Positions 55,797 through 64,000 of a stretch of 64,000 nt of DNA are shown piece by piece. Every line of letters starts with the position of its first letter. Position 1 is the stretch's first letter. The translations under genes and the position numbers were made by a program. A model generated the notes under the pieces. That model had not been told where the DNA came from, ran no database searches, and saw nothing but the letters and a program-made list of their open reading frames with translations. Origin of the DNA: Heterohyrax brucei (Eukaryota > Chordata > Mammalia > Hyracoidea > Procaviidae); assembly GCA_028571685.1 (NCBI GenBank), contig CM053148.1, positions 92,464,001-92,528,000 on the forward strand, given 5' to 3'.

Positions 55797-56097
55797 AGCA
55801 CTGCTAGAGTTAAATGTTCAGCTGCTAGCCAAAACTGGGCAGTTTTAACAAAGCAGCTGCTCCACAGAAGAGAAAGACCTGGTGAGCTGCCTCCATAAAG
55901 ACTTTCGGCCTTCCTTTATTCTTTGACACTCAACCAATCACCAACTCCCATTTTCTAAATTCTACGCAAGCCTTAGATCCAACCTTTTACCATCTCTAGT
56001 GTTTATGACTAAAGAATAGGATTTAGCCATCAATAGCAGAAACCCTATGGGGGTATTCTACCCTGCTCTATAGGGTCACCCTGAGATACAACAAAAT
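55797..56097 (+). repeat. Afrotherian SINE (long type) split by about 125 bp
   Basis: The first part (GCTAGAGTTAAATGTTCAGC, GAGAAAGACCTGGTGAGCTG, CATAAAGACTTTCGGCC) ends near 55915. The second part (CAGAAACCCTATGGGGGTAT, CTATAGGGTCACCCTGAGAT) starts near 56037. The sequence between them is not part of the SINE and was not recognised. Confidence 0.75.
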
Positions 56098-56161
56098 TTC
56101 TTGCCAAAATCTTGCCCTATTAGAATATGATCAGTATTTGTGTCTTTTTACATATCTAAAA

Positions 56162-56195
<34 letters not shown>

Positions 56196-56463
56196 GAAGA
56201 GTACAAGTGGTCAGGAGCTTGTAGTAAGCGAGACAAGAGAAAAATAAGGGCCAACAAAGAGTAAAATGGAAATGGTAAATGTTGGGTCTAAGGCTTGGGT
56301 GGGATTGAGCACGTTAGAGCTGGTGACTGGTTGCACAGGGAAGAAGGAAGCAAGAACAGTACCTCAGCTTTCTGGCTCCAGAAATTGGGCATAGTGTGCT
56401 CTCTTTTAAATATCTGTGGAAAAGGTAATACTTATACTATAGTCACAAAGAACATGCATACAG
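56098..56463. other. No gene; poly-T tract
   Basis: An uninterrupted run of 29 T at 56164-56192 is the longest homopolymer in the window. The remainder is unassigned. Confidence 0.6.
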
Positions 56464-56464
56464 A

Positions 56465-56640
56465 AATCATATTACTTCTAGGTTCAGATTTTAGATTTTT
56501 ATTATTTTAGGTTCTGTGTGACCTTGGACTGATTACTAATCTCTATGAGTTACACTTTTATGATCTATACGATGGGATCATTAATTGTACTATACTTGCA
56601 GGGCTGTGAGGATTAAATGAGATAACAATAACGACAGATC
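56465..56640 (+). repeat. MIR SINE
   Basis: GTGTGACCTTGGACTGATTA, TGATCTATACGATGGGATCA and GTGAGGATTAAATGAGATAA are typical MIR motifs in order. Confidence 0.8.
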
Positions 56641-56754
56641 CAGGCTTAGAAAAGGGAAGACTTTATGTAAAAAGACCTTTGCAGCAAGGAGAACACTCCC
56701 ATCTTAAAAATCTGCAAGAGTTTCAAAATCAAACAGAAAAATACTTTTCTTTCA

Positions 56755-57135
56755 TGTACAGTGGCTCCATCGTTGGTTTTTAGCACTGTGGCGGCTTGTG
56801 TGTTGGATGCTATGATGTTGGAAGTTATGCCACCAGTATTACATATCTCATCAGGGTCACCCATGGTGAACAAGTTTCTGTCGAGCTCCCAGACTAAAAA
56901 GACCAGGTTGGAAGGCCAGAAAATCTTCTGAAATACAGCCAACAAAAGCAGTGTGCATCACAACAGAATATTGCCCAGTGTAGTTTATGAAAATAAGTCC
57001 CCTGTATTGGAGATGCTAGGTGACGATAGACAATGGACTCAATAATAATCACTAGGATGGTAGAGCCAGGCAAGATTTATTTGCACATAAGGTCACCACA
57101 AGCTGGAGCAGACTTAGTGGCAATTAACAGTAAGC
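56755..57135 (+). mobile_element. Non-autonomous RTE derivative
   Basis: RTE 5'UTR (GTGGCGGCTTGTGTGTTGGA, GGTCACCCATGGTGAACAAG) passes without any ORF into the 3' region (GACAATGGACTCAATAATAA, GTGGCAATTAACAG). Same arrangement as 50795-51165. Confidence 0.75.
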
Positions 57136-57389
57136 AAGGAGGGGGTAACAGGGAATGATTCTGTTGATTCCAACTCACAGTGACAGTAAGGAGAAAGTTT
57201 AGCAAAACCGTATGCAGGGAGAGGAGGTGAAGTGGAGGTGAGCAGGTGACAAAATCAAGTGATTTAACAAGAATGCTTCCCTCTGTGGTTGACTAATTCT
57301 CAGAATGAGTTTCTCAGTGGGGAATGCTCTGCAAATTAGTGTGTTAAGGCTTATTAAAGTTTGCAGACAATCCAAAGTTTGGGTGCCTC
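57136..57389. other. No recognisable feature
   Basis: Short SINE-like words at 57162-57183 (GTTGATTCCAACTCACAGTG) could be a SINE tip. Nothing else. Confidence 0.45.
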
Positions 57390-57401
57390 TGAGGAGGAGA
57401 G

Positions 57402-57563
57402 CAGAAACTCTGGTGTTGTAGTGGTTAATTGCTACATCTGTTAGCCAAAAGGTCACCAGTTCAAATCCACCAGGGGCTCCCTGGAAACTCTATGGAGCAG
57501 TTCTACTCTGATCCCTAGGATCGCTCTGAGTCAGACCCGACTCAACAGCAGTGGGTTTGGTTT
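57402..57563 (+). repeat. AfroSINE
   Basis: Full length with a perfect 12-bp TSD TGAGGAGGAGAG at 57390-57401 and 57564-57575. Confidence 0.94.
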
Positions 57564-57599
57564 TGAGGAGGAGAGACGATTGTCTAAGGCGTGGTAGAC

Positions 57600-57965
57600 T
57601 CTTCTTTCAGCTAGAATCCGTCTGATATCAGCAATGATATCTGATATCCCTCTTTGAATCCAGCTTGAATTTCTGGCAGTTTCATGTCAATGTGCTGCTG
57701 TGACCACCGTTGAATCATTATCAATAAAATTTTATTCATGTGTGATATTAATGACATTGTTCAATAATTTCTGCATTCTGTTGGTTAACCCTTCTTCAGA
57801 ATGGGCGCATATATGGATATCTTCCAGCAGATTAGACAGGAAGCTGTCTTCCAAATTCTGGACACATTTGAGTGTCTAGCATTGCATCCATTTGTAGAAA
57901 GAATTCAATTTTGTCAGTTCTTGGAGTCCTGTGTTTCACCATTCCCTTCAGTGAAGTTTGAACTT
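57600..57965 (-). mobile_element. RTE LINE, early reverse-transcriptase part
   Basis: The minus strand shows the RT start (GAAACTGCCAGAAATTCAAG near 57680, TCATTAATATCACACATGAA near 57750, and GGAAGACAGCTTCCTGTCTA near 57845). Decayed. It fills the part of the element missing from the copies at 2545-5572. Confidence 0.75.
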
Positions 57966-57976
57966 CTTGATACAAG

Positions 57977-58130
57977 GAGAATTTGCCATCGAGTGGATTG
58001 GGACTCAGAGAGCATCCCTATAAAACAGAGTAGAACTGTCCTATAGAGTTTCCAAGAATACCTGATGGATTTGAACTGCTCACATTTTGGTAAGCAGCCA
58101 TAGCATATAATTAGTATATACTAGGGTTTC
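57977..58130 (-). repeat. AfroSINE
   Basis: GCCATCGAGTGGATTGGGAC, TCCTATAGAGTTTCCAAGAA and a degraded head ending ACTAGGGTTTC. Confidence 0.9.
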
Positions 58131-58134
58131 TACA

Positions 58135-58221
58135 TACACACACACACACACACACACATGCCACACACATATGCATGTGTGTGTGTATATATGTATGTAT
58201 GTACACACATATATATATGTT
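58135..58221. repeat. CA/TG and TATG microsatellite, partly palindromic
   Basis: (AC)n followed by a CACATATGCATGTGTG inverted unit, (GT)n, GTATG repeats and (TA)n. Confidence 0.92.
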
Positions 58222-59146
58222 ATTTTTTTCTCCCTCTCCTATCTATGTTATTGCATTTTATCAGTTGCCTAATTGGTTCAGAAATCCAGTGGGGCCCACT
58301 CATATCTCAATCATAAAAGGATAAGCCATTGTTTTTTTAATTTTCCTAGAGTTTTGTGTTTTCTAAGGATTATCTTTATTTATAAACTATTTTCTCTTTT
58401 AAAATCACACATTTAAAAATGCAGCATTTTCTTTTCTTTTTGAAGCTTTCTTTAACTCAAAACATTTTTGCCCTCCTTGTTTGTTTCAGTGTCTTTCTTA
58501 CATGATAGCTGTTTTCTGAAATACATAATACGTCTTAGATCTCTGTTCAGATTTAATGACAAGGTGCTGGACACTGACTGGAAAGAGGGAGGGGTGCTGC
58601 TGTCATACTTGGGAACTTCAGTGTTTGGTGCTGGGGTAGCTTAGAGGCCTGCACTTTTGGTCTTGACGCAGCTGTTTTCTGAAAATGTCAGTAAACACTT
58701 GCTTTGGGTTTATAAACTTGGCTGTGAGTTCTTGTGAGGTCAAAGGCAAAAGGATCTGTTCACTATTCAACATACAGACTTTCAATCATAAGCCAGAATA
58801 TTGCCTAAATGTTGCCCTCTGCTGTCTTGAAGTCCCCAGTTGCAAAGTCTATAGGATTTGTCTTTTCAGAAATAAATTCACAACTTCAGTCCAGTGTTTT
58901 TCCTGGGAAACAAAGGTACAAGGGTGTGGCTAGTCAGGCAGAGGGAAGAATCCAACTCTTTTTTAGACATCCTTTCAGTGACTTTGACTTTCATGATTTT
59001 TGTTCCTATCTGGTTCTATTTGCTGTCAGCAGTCCCCCGATATCCAATCTTGGATGCTTTAAATTCGTAAGTGGTAATCTCCTTGCCTCTTGTTGGCTTC
59101 CCTCCTTGCAGAAATTAAGTTTCTCTTCTGTCTACTCAGCTAACAA
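58222..59146. other. No gene recognised; overlapping open frames
   Basis: The plus-strand frames 58685-58933 and 58809-59192 overlap out of phase. Neither shows a domain, signal peptide or familiar motif. Less AT-rich than average. It may be old repeat or unique non-coding sequence. Confidence 0.4.
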
Positions 59147-59150
59147 TGGA

Positions 59151-59183
59151 TCCCTCCCTCCCTTCCTTCCTTCCTTCCTTCCT
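59151..59183. repeat. (CCCT)n/(CCTT)n microsatellite
   Basis: Two CCCT units followed by six to seven CCTT units. Confidence 0.95.
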
Positions 59184-59221
59184 GTTTTCTAAATGGACAC
59201 TTGTAATTCTGTTGTGGTCTT

Positions 59222-59379
59222 GGAAACCCTGGTGGCATAGTGGTTAAGCACTATGGCTGCTAGCCAGAAGGTTGGCAAGTTCAAATCCACCAGGTACTCC
59301 TTAGAAACTCTATGGGTATTTCCACTCTGTATTGGGTTGCTATGAGCTGGAATCGACTCCATGTCAATGGGTTTGGTTT
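59222..59379 (+). repeat. AfroSINE
   Basis: GGAAACCCTGGTGGCATAGT to AATGGGTTTGGTTT; possible 7-bp TSD TGGTCTT at 59215-59221 and 59380-59386. Confidence 0.92.
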
Positions 59380-59794
59380 TGGTCTTTCTTTGTCTTACTG
59401 TATCACTTATAACATCTTTCGCTTATACTTTAAGATGAAATGTACGAAAACACACTTGACCTAACCCCCACATTTAAATCATTTTTTTTTAAATAACAAA
59501 TAACTTCTAAAATCAATTATGGTGGTTACCAAAGGACATAAGGTAATGTATAGTTTTATAAAACCATTTCCTTCTCCGTCAGAGAGACTCTCCAGGCAGC
59601 AGGAAGTTACAAGATGCTCTAGGCTTGTTAGTGTATCAAAAATGGGATAAAGCCAGTTCTAATGTGGAGACTCCTTCACAATGCACAGCTCTGCACAAGG
59701 AACATGAAAACCTTTCAATGTCTCACTTTGACTAGTTTATCTACTCACGCAGATCTCCTTGTTGCATGGTAGAAATTATCCCCAACAGTTTCTT
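59380..59794. other. No recognisable feature
   Basis: Nothing recognised. Confidence 0.5.
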
Positions 59795-60120
59795 CACTGT
59801 TGTCAGTGACCCTGGAGTTGACCCAGACTCATGATGACTTCATGCACACAGAAGTAAATACTACCCAGTCCTGTGCCATCTCCTTAATCTTTGATATGTT
59901 GGAGCCTAACGCTGAGGCTGTTGTGTCAATCCATCTCATGGAGGGTTTTTCTCTTTGTCTTTGATCCACTTTACCAAACATGATAAGCCTTTCCACGGTT
60001 TACTCTTGCCTGGTGACATTCCAAAGTAAGCAAGGTGGTTTCCCCGTCCTCTCTTCTAAGGAGTATTCTGGTTGTATTTCTAGATCTTGTTTAACTTTTT
60101 GTTTCTCTTGGCTGTTAGAT
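59795..60120 (-). mobile_element. RTE LINE 3' end
   Basis: TACTACCCAGTCCTGTGCCA, TTGTGTCAATCCATCTCATG, ACTTTACCAAACATGATAAG and CTTCTAAGGAGTATTCTGGT are the RTE 3' region read backwards. The ORF part is broken. Confidence 0.82.
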
Positions 60121-60190
60121 TTGTAAGAGGGAAAGACTTCTACTTTATTCACCAGTACAACTTTGGTGCTTACCAAATATCTGACACATA

Positions 60191-60363
60191 TCGAAACACC
60201 AAACCAGTCACAGTGCCATCAAGTCGATTCTGACCCATAGCAACACCATAGGTCAGAGCAGAACTGCCCCACAGAGTTTCCTAGGAGCACCTGGTGGATT
60301 TGGACTACTGACCTTTTGGTTAGCAGATGTAGCACTTAACCACTAAGCTGCCAGGGTTTCCTG
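60191..60363 (-). repeat. AfroSINE
   Basis: Full-length copy with a 9-bp perfect TSD TGACACATA at 60182-60190 and 60364-60372. Confidence 0.93.
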
Positions 60364-60586
60364 TGACACATAGTGTATGATTATTATTGAGTAATTTAAA
60401 GAGTAAATAATTTGTATCTCAATTTCACTTAGCAACATATTTAATACATTGAAAACTTACTATTTTCAAATTTCCTACTTTTTTAATAAATATTATTTGG
60501 GAGAATTAAGACTAGACATACTTCATGAAATGAAAACCAAACTAAGTAACTAGGTTTGCTACTTTAAGATTTGCTGAAGGCTTAAC

Positions 60587-60660
60587 GGGAGGGAGTTGGG
60601 GGGGTGGGGGAGGACTGGGAGGAGAATAGAGTAATACTACATACAGGAAGTTTAGATTAA
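60587..60660 (+). repeat. G-rich tract, possible L1 3'UTR remnant
   Basis: A run of G blocks at 60587-60624 is followed by GGAAGTTTAGATTAATTAAA, resembling the G-rich tract and downstream sequence of the L1 3'UTR at 17270-17330. Confidence 0.45.
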
Positions 60661-60754
60661 TTAAAATATTGGTACTACATTCATATTTTTTTCCCTACAC
60701 TTTGCTGGATGCTGAAACTGCCTGTATCTTTTGGAAAGAGTGAGTTCAAGAAGG

Positions 60755-60772
60755 AAAAAAAAAAAAAAAAAA
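60755..60772. repeat. Poly-A run of 18
   Basis: Eighteen A residues; could be the tail of an unidentified retrocopy. Confidence 0.9.
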
Positions 60773-60832
60773 CCTAACAAAAGGAAACTGAGAAGATTTA
60801 AGTAATTCTGTTTATATGTGAATTTCGCTTAT

Positions 60833-60866
60833 ACCTATAAGTTAGAATTGACTGGACAGTAACAGC
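60833..60866 (+). repeat. SINE 3'-tip fragment
   Basis: AAGTTAGAATTGACTGGACA resembles the GAGTCGGAATCGACTCGAC part of the SINE. Very short. Confidence 0.4.
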
Positions 60867-61142
60867 TTTGACTGACTTTCTGGGGTTTATACAGATTACA
60901 GCAAACAATATAGTCTTGAAATTTTTCTTGGCATTGTTTGCAAAATGATAAACAAAGTATATTCTTAGTGTCTATAAAAATCTACACAATTCTGAATTTC
61001 ACTGCCTTCAATGAAATTTTTTCACATCTTTACTCTTAGCTAAAGAAGTATTTTTTTGAATGCTTATTGGCATAATGATGTTTTCTCTTATTTAAGCTGA
61101 TGACATCAGTTTTAGTTACCTTGACATATCTTGCATGAATTA

Positions 61143-61216
61143 AGAATGTTCTATTCTGGTCCCTAAGATCACCATGAGTCAGATCTGACTAGATGGCACT
61201 TGGCTTTGGCTTGGCA
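61143..61216 (+). repeat. AfroSINE 3' part with TTGGC tail
   Basis: GTTCTATTCTGGTCCCTAAG, TCACCATGAGTCAGATCTGA, then GGCACTTGGCTTTGGCTTGG. This longer truncated copy shows that the TTGGC tail belongs to a SINE. Confidence 0.8.
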
Positions 61217-61239
61217 GAAGAAGTAAAAGAAATCAATCA

Positions 61240-61525
61240 TAAAGAAAACCTGTTGTGTGATTCTATTTATACAAAATGTCATAAATAGGCAAATCCACAG
61301 AGAAAGAAAGTACATCACTATTTGCCTATGGCTGGAGTCTATGGGGAAAAGGGTAGGAAGTAAGGGATAATGTGTATCAATTTCTCTTTGGGATAATGGA
61401 AATATAAAATTAGATCATGGTGCTAGCTGTACAGTCTTATGAATATACTAATGACCACCAAATTGTACACTGTATATGAGTTTCATGGTATGTGTACTAT
61501 ATCTCAATGAAGATGGTTTAAAATA
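61240..61525 (+). mobile_element. Old L1 3' end
   Basis: AGGCAAATCCACAGAGAAAG, GTACATCACTATTTGCCTAT, AATTGTACACTGTATATGAG and CTATATCTCAATGAAGATGG are typical of mammalian L1 3' ends. Confidence 0.85.
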
Positions 61526-62267
61526 ATGACTCAGGGCTGAAAATTCTATTACTGTACATTTATGCTTCCATTAATACGAGGAATAATTGCTACTTCATAG
61601 TTTGTTGTTCCTGCAATGCATAATATTGTCAAACATGTAATTACTTATTCTAACTCTCCATTTGTTTTGAAAATATGAATAAATTAATTTGCACCCAAAT
61701 TTCTTATATGATTCAAAATTAAGATAGACTGTGTGAACTAATTATTAAAATTTTATTTGCTCTTTTTCTCAATGTAATGTTCATTTAGTGAGTTTTCATT
61801 CTTTACCATGTATCAGGAGAATGATCAATTATGAATTCCATACCTACTGTGTGTCACATATTATCATACAAATGATCTTAATTTATGAGACCACTGGAAC
61901 TCAGAGCCTGAATTTTCCCTAGTTTGTTTTTATAGTGCTAAGACATTGAACAATAGCACATAACAAACTCTAAAAGTTTATTAACTGATAACTGACAGTT
62001 CTGTTTGTACTAGGTCTCACTATTATTTTCCTAAAGCAACTGGAGAATGAGAGTGTTTTGGTTGATTTTTCCAAGGCATTTTCAGATTTTGTTTAATTCA
62101 GACTTAGAATTAGCTTAATTGTGTTCAAGGTTTATTCTTGAGATTTGGAAGTCTCATTACAATTAATATTAGAAATTCATTGTATGTTTTAGGAAGATGA
62201 AACGCAAGAATTGACATTAATATTGAGAAGCACATGGGTAAAACCCACAGGCATACTGACTCACATT
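61526..62267. other. No recognisable feature
   Basis: AT-rich; nothing recognised. Confidence 0.5.
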
Positions 62268-62432
62268 ACCGCCCAGGTGGTGTAGTGGCTAAGTGCTACA
62301 GCTGCTAACCAAAAGGTTGGCAGTTTAAATTAACCAAGCCGTCCTTGGAAACTCTGGGGGGCAGTTCTACTCCGTGCTATAGGGTCACTATGAGTCAGAG
62401 TCAACTCAACAACAGTGGTTTTTGTTTCTTTT
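62268..62432 (+). repeat. AfroSINE
   Basis: GCCCAGGTGGTGTAGTGGCT to AACTCAACAACAGTGGTTTT, full length. Confidence 0.92.
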
Positions 62433-63393
62433 TAATTCCAAGAAAAAGAATAATTACTCATGTCTCTGTTTTGAGCACTTGCGTCATCCATCTTCCACTA
62501 GGACACAGGAAGAGCAGGGAACACAAAAATAGAGTCAGGATCATTATGTAGTGGAATAAGAAAGAAGAGATGATAAATCCTCCCCTTTGTGGCATCCTTT
62601 CAGCACTGAGATAAAACTTGCTGACAGCACTGCTTGAAGCTGGAGATTAACAGGGAAAGGGTTGACTTGGTCAAATGAGCACATCAGACATTTTTGGGCA
62701 GAGTACAAAATATATTTTCTGAATTGGGGTCTGTTAACTGCAAAGTCCAAGTATTCTTTTGTTTCTCACTTTATCAACTTTTGAGACTGTATCATAAAGC
62801 AAGCACTAGAGATGCCAAAAGTTCAAAGGCATCTGTTATTCACATCAGGGACGTCAAGTGTGGTGGGAGTTTCCTCATTGCCTGAGTCCCCTGCAGCTGT
62901 GACAGCTGTGACAGCTGTGACAGCAGTGGCATCAGTGAGTCATGTTTTCACTGTGTGACGCCTACTGACACTTAAATGGTTTGTTTGATTCTTCAGTGTC
63001 CCACCAAGGGTTCTTCAGTTTTACCTTTTCTGCTTCTTGCAAATAGAGTAAAACCTCAGATGCACCATAGTAGCCCTTGATAATCTGGTGATGAGAATGG
63101 AAAGCTGACAGAGACATGGCCTTCTAAGAGGTGAAAGAACAAGGGACCTCGGTGGACCAGGTTAGGGGACACATGAACACTCACTGGGATCCAGGAGCAA
63201 ATACTCTCAACTATGATGTGGACAACAGGCTGGTGGGTTGGCAAGGTCCTTCTCACTGTCCACAGAATTGGTTGGGTTGAGGCATGAAATGAGTCTTTGA
63301 GATTTAGTGGCACGTGACATCAACCAGTGGTGATCTGGAGGAGGGGTAAGGGCTGCCCTCAATGTCCTATCTCTAAATGAGGTTAAGGAGTAG
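62433..63393. other. No recognisable feature apart from a short tandem repeat
   Basis: Less AT-rich, unique-looking. The minus-strand frame at 63056-63313 has no recognised family. Confidence 0.45.
62893..62924. repeat. 9-bp tandem repeat (AGCTGTGAC)n
   Basis: Three full copies and a partial fourth, GCAGCTGTGACAGCTGTGAC and on. Confidence 0.9.
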
Positions 63394-63518
63394 GAGGAAC
63401 CCCGACAGTGCGGTGGTTAAGTGTTCAGCTAAGCTAAAGATCAGCCCTTCAAGTCCACCAGCTGCTCCTTGAAAAGTCCATGGGCAGTTATTAACTCAAA
63501 GGCAGTGGGATATTTTTA
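63394..63518 (+). repeat. AfroSINE with 3' internal deletion
   Basis: GGAACCCCGACAGTGCGGTG, CAAGTCCACCAGCTGCTCCT, then CCATGGGCAGTTATTAACTC joins directly to AAAGGCAGTGGG. Confidence 0.87.
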
Positions 63519-63846
63519 TTTTTAATGGAAAGGGAAGGAGTCAAGATTGAAACAAGACAATCAAATCAGGTTGAAGTCTCTAGTTAGGGGAAGGCAAGTC
63601 AAGGAGCTCTAAAGCAGGTATAGGGCTTTAGGTGAACTGAAAACATTGGAATTTTTTTCGTTTCCACTGAGCCACAAGTAGTTACCTGGCTGATTATAAT
63701 AAAAAATAACTTTGATTTACTTAATAATGTGGAGCTGCTCTCTCTCTGTACCCTCCATCTCTAGTTTTCCCTCTATCTCCAACACAGTATCTTTTTTTAA
63801 AGGAAAGGCTGAGTACACTAGGGGACTTAGGAAAAAGGAGGTTTAT
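63519..63846. other. No recognisable feature
   Basis: Nothing recognised. Confidence 0.5.
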
Positions 63847-64000
63847 TAGTTTCCTAGGGCTGTCTTAAGAAAGTGTCAGTAATTGGTGACATAAAACAAT
63901 GTAAGTGTATAGCCTCCCAGCTCTGGATGTTAGTAGTCCTAAGTCAGAGTGTCTGCAGCGTCATGTTCTTTCTGAGAGTTCCAGGGGATTTGCTTTCGTA
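63847..64000 (-). mobile_element. MLT1-like LTR, cut by the window end
   Basis: TTAGTTTCCTAGGGCTGTCT, a GACATAAAACAATG block, CTGGATGTTAGTAGTCCTAA and GTCAGAGTGTCTGCAG keep the order of the minus strand of a MaLR LTR 3' part. The rest lies beyond the window. Confidence 0.65.

Noticed and set aside
58809-59192. 127-codon plus-strand open frame, with an overlapping frame at 58685-58933
   Set aside because: No recognisable family, out-of-phase overlap with the neighbouring frame, and the end runs into a CCTT microsatellite.
62893-62924. CRISPR-like or regulatory array
   Set aside because: Only a 9-bp tandem repeat with no spacers, in a vertebrate genome; a simple minisatellite.

Overview
The window looks like vertebrate nuclear DNA from an afrotherian mammal, most probably an elephant or another paenungulate. 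The basis is about 36 copies of a tRNA-derived SINE of the AfroSINE type, in both orientations, mixed with BovB-like RTE LINEs, L1 LINEs, MaLR/ERVL-type LTRs, and remnants of MIR, L2 and mariner. The sequence is AT-rich. I found no cellular protein-coding gene, no rRNA or functional tRNA gene, and no CRISPR array. Every open frame that resembles a known protein belongs to a transposable element and is broken. Family names rest on my recognition of the sequence; no database search was run.

Layout. 1-13.8 kb: rearranged RTE pieces (2.5-5.6 kb), an old L1 3' end, scattered SINEs and one solo MaLR-type LTR (8335-9051) that carries a nested SINE. 13.8-18.2 kb: a 5'-truncated plus-strand L1. 18.2-26 kb: SINEs, two RTE 3' ends and an L1 3' end. 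26060-33590: a minus-strand L1 of about 7.5 kb, full length in structure, with an 11-bp target-site duplication (TSD), both ORFs decayed and a second L1 3' end nested in ORF2. 33.6-44 kb: SINEs, a mariner remnant and L1 tails. 44-53.2 kb: several LTRs, RTE-derived non-autonomous pieces, a snap-back insertion and a CpG-rich solo ERV LTR (52718-53181). 53.2-64 kb: SINEs, RTE fragments, microsatellites, an L1 tail and an LTR cut by the window edge.

The elements depend on each other. The SINEs have tRNA-like pol III promoter heads and 3' tails of different kinds: TTTGGTTT-like, TTGGC repeats, or an RTE-like ACAAC repeat. They would have been mobilised in trans by LINE machinery. The most unusual pattern is a set of extremely short insertions (about 21-54 bp) made only of the 3' tip of the SINE. 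At least four are flanked by clear direct repeats of 7-13 bp. Other points of interest are an RTE copy with the structure expected from twin priming, RTE derivatives that join the element's 5' and 3' ends, and two solo LTRs of one family with matching length and intact 5-bp TSDs.
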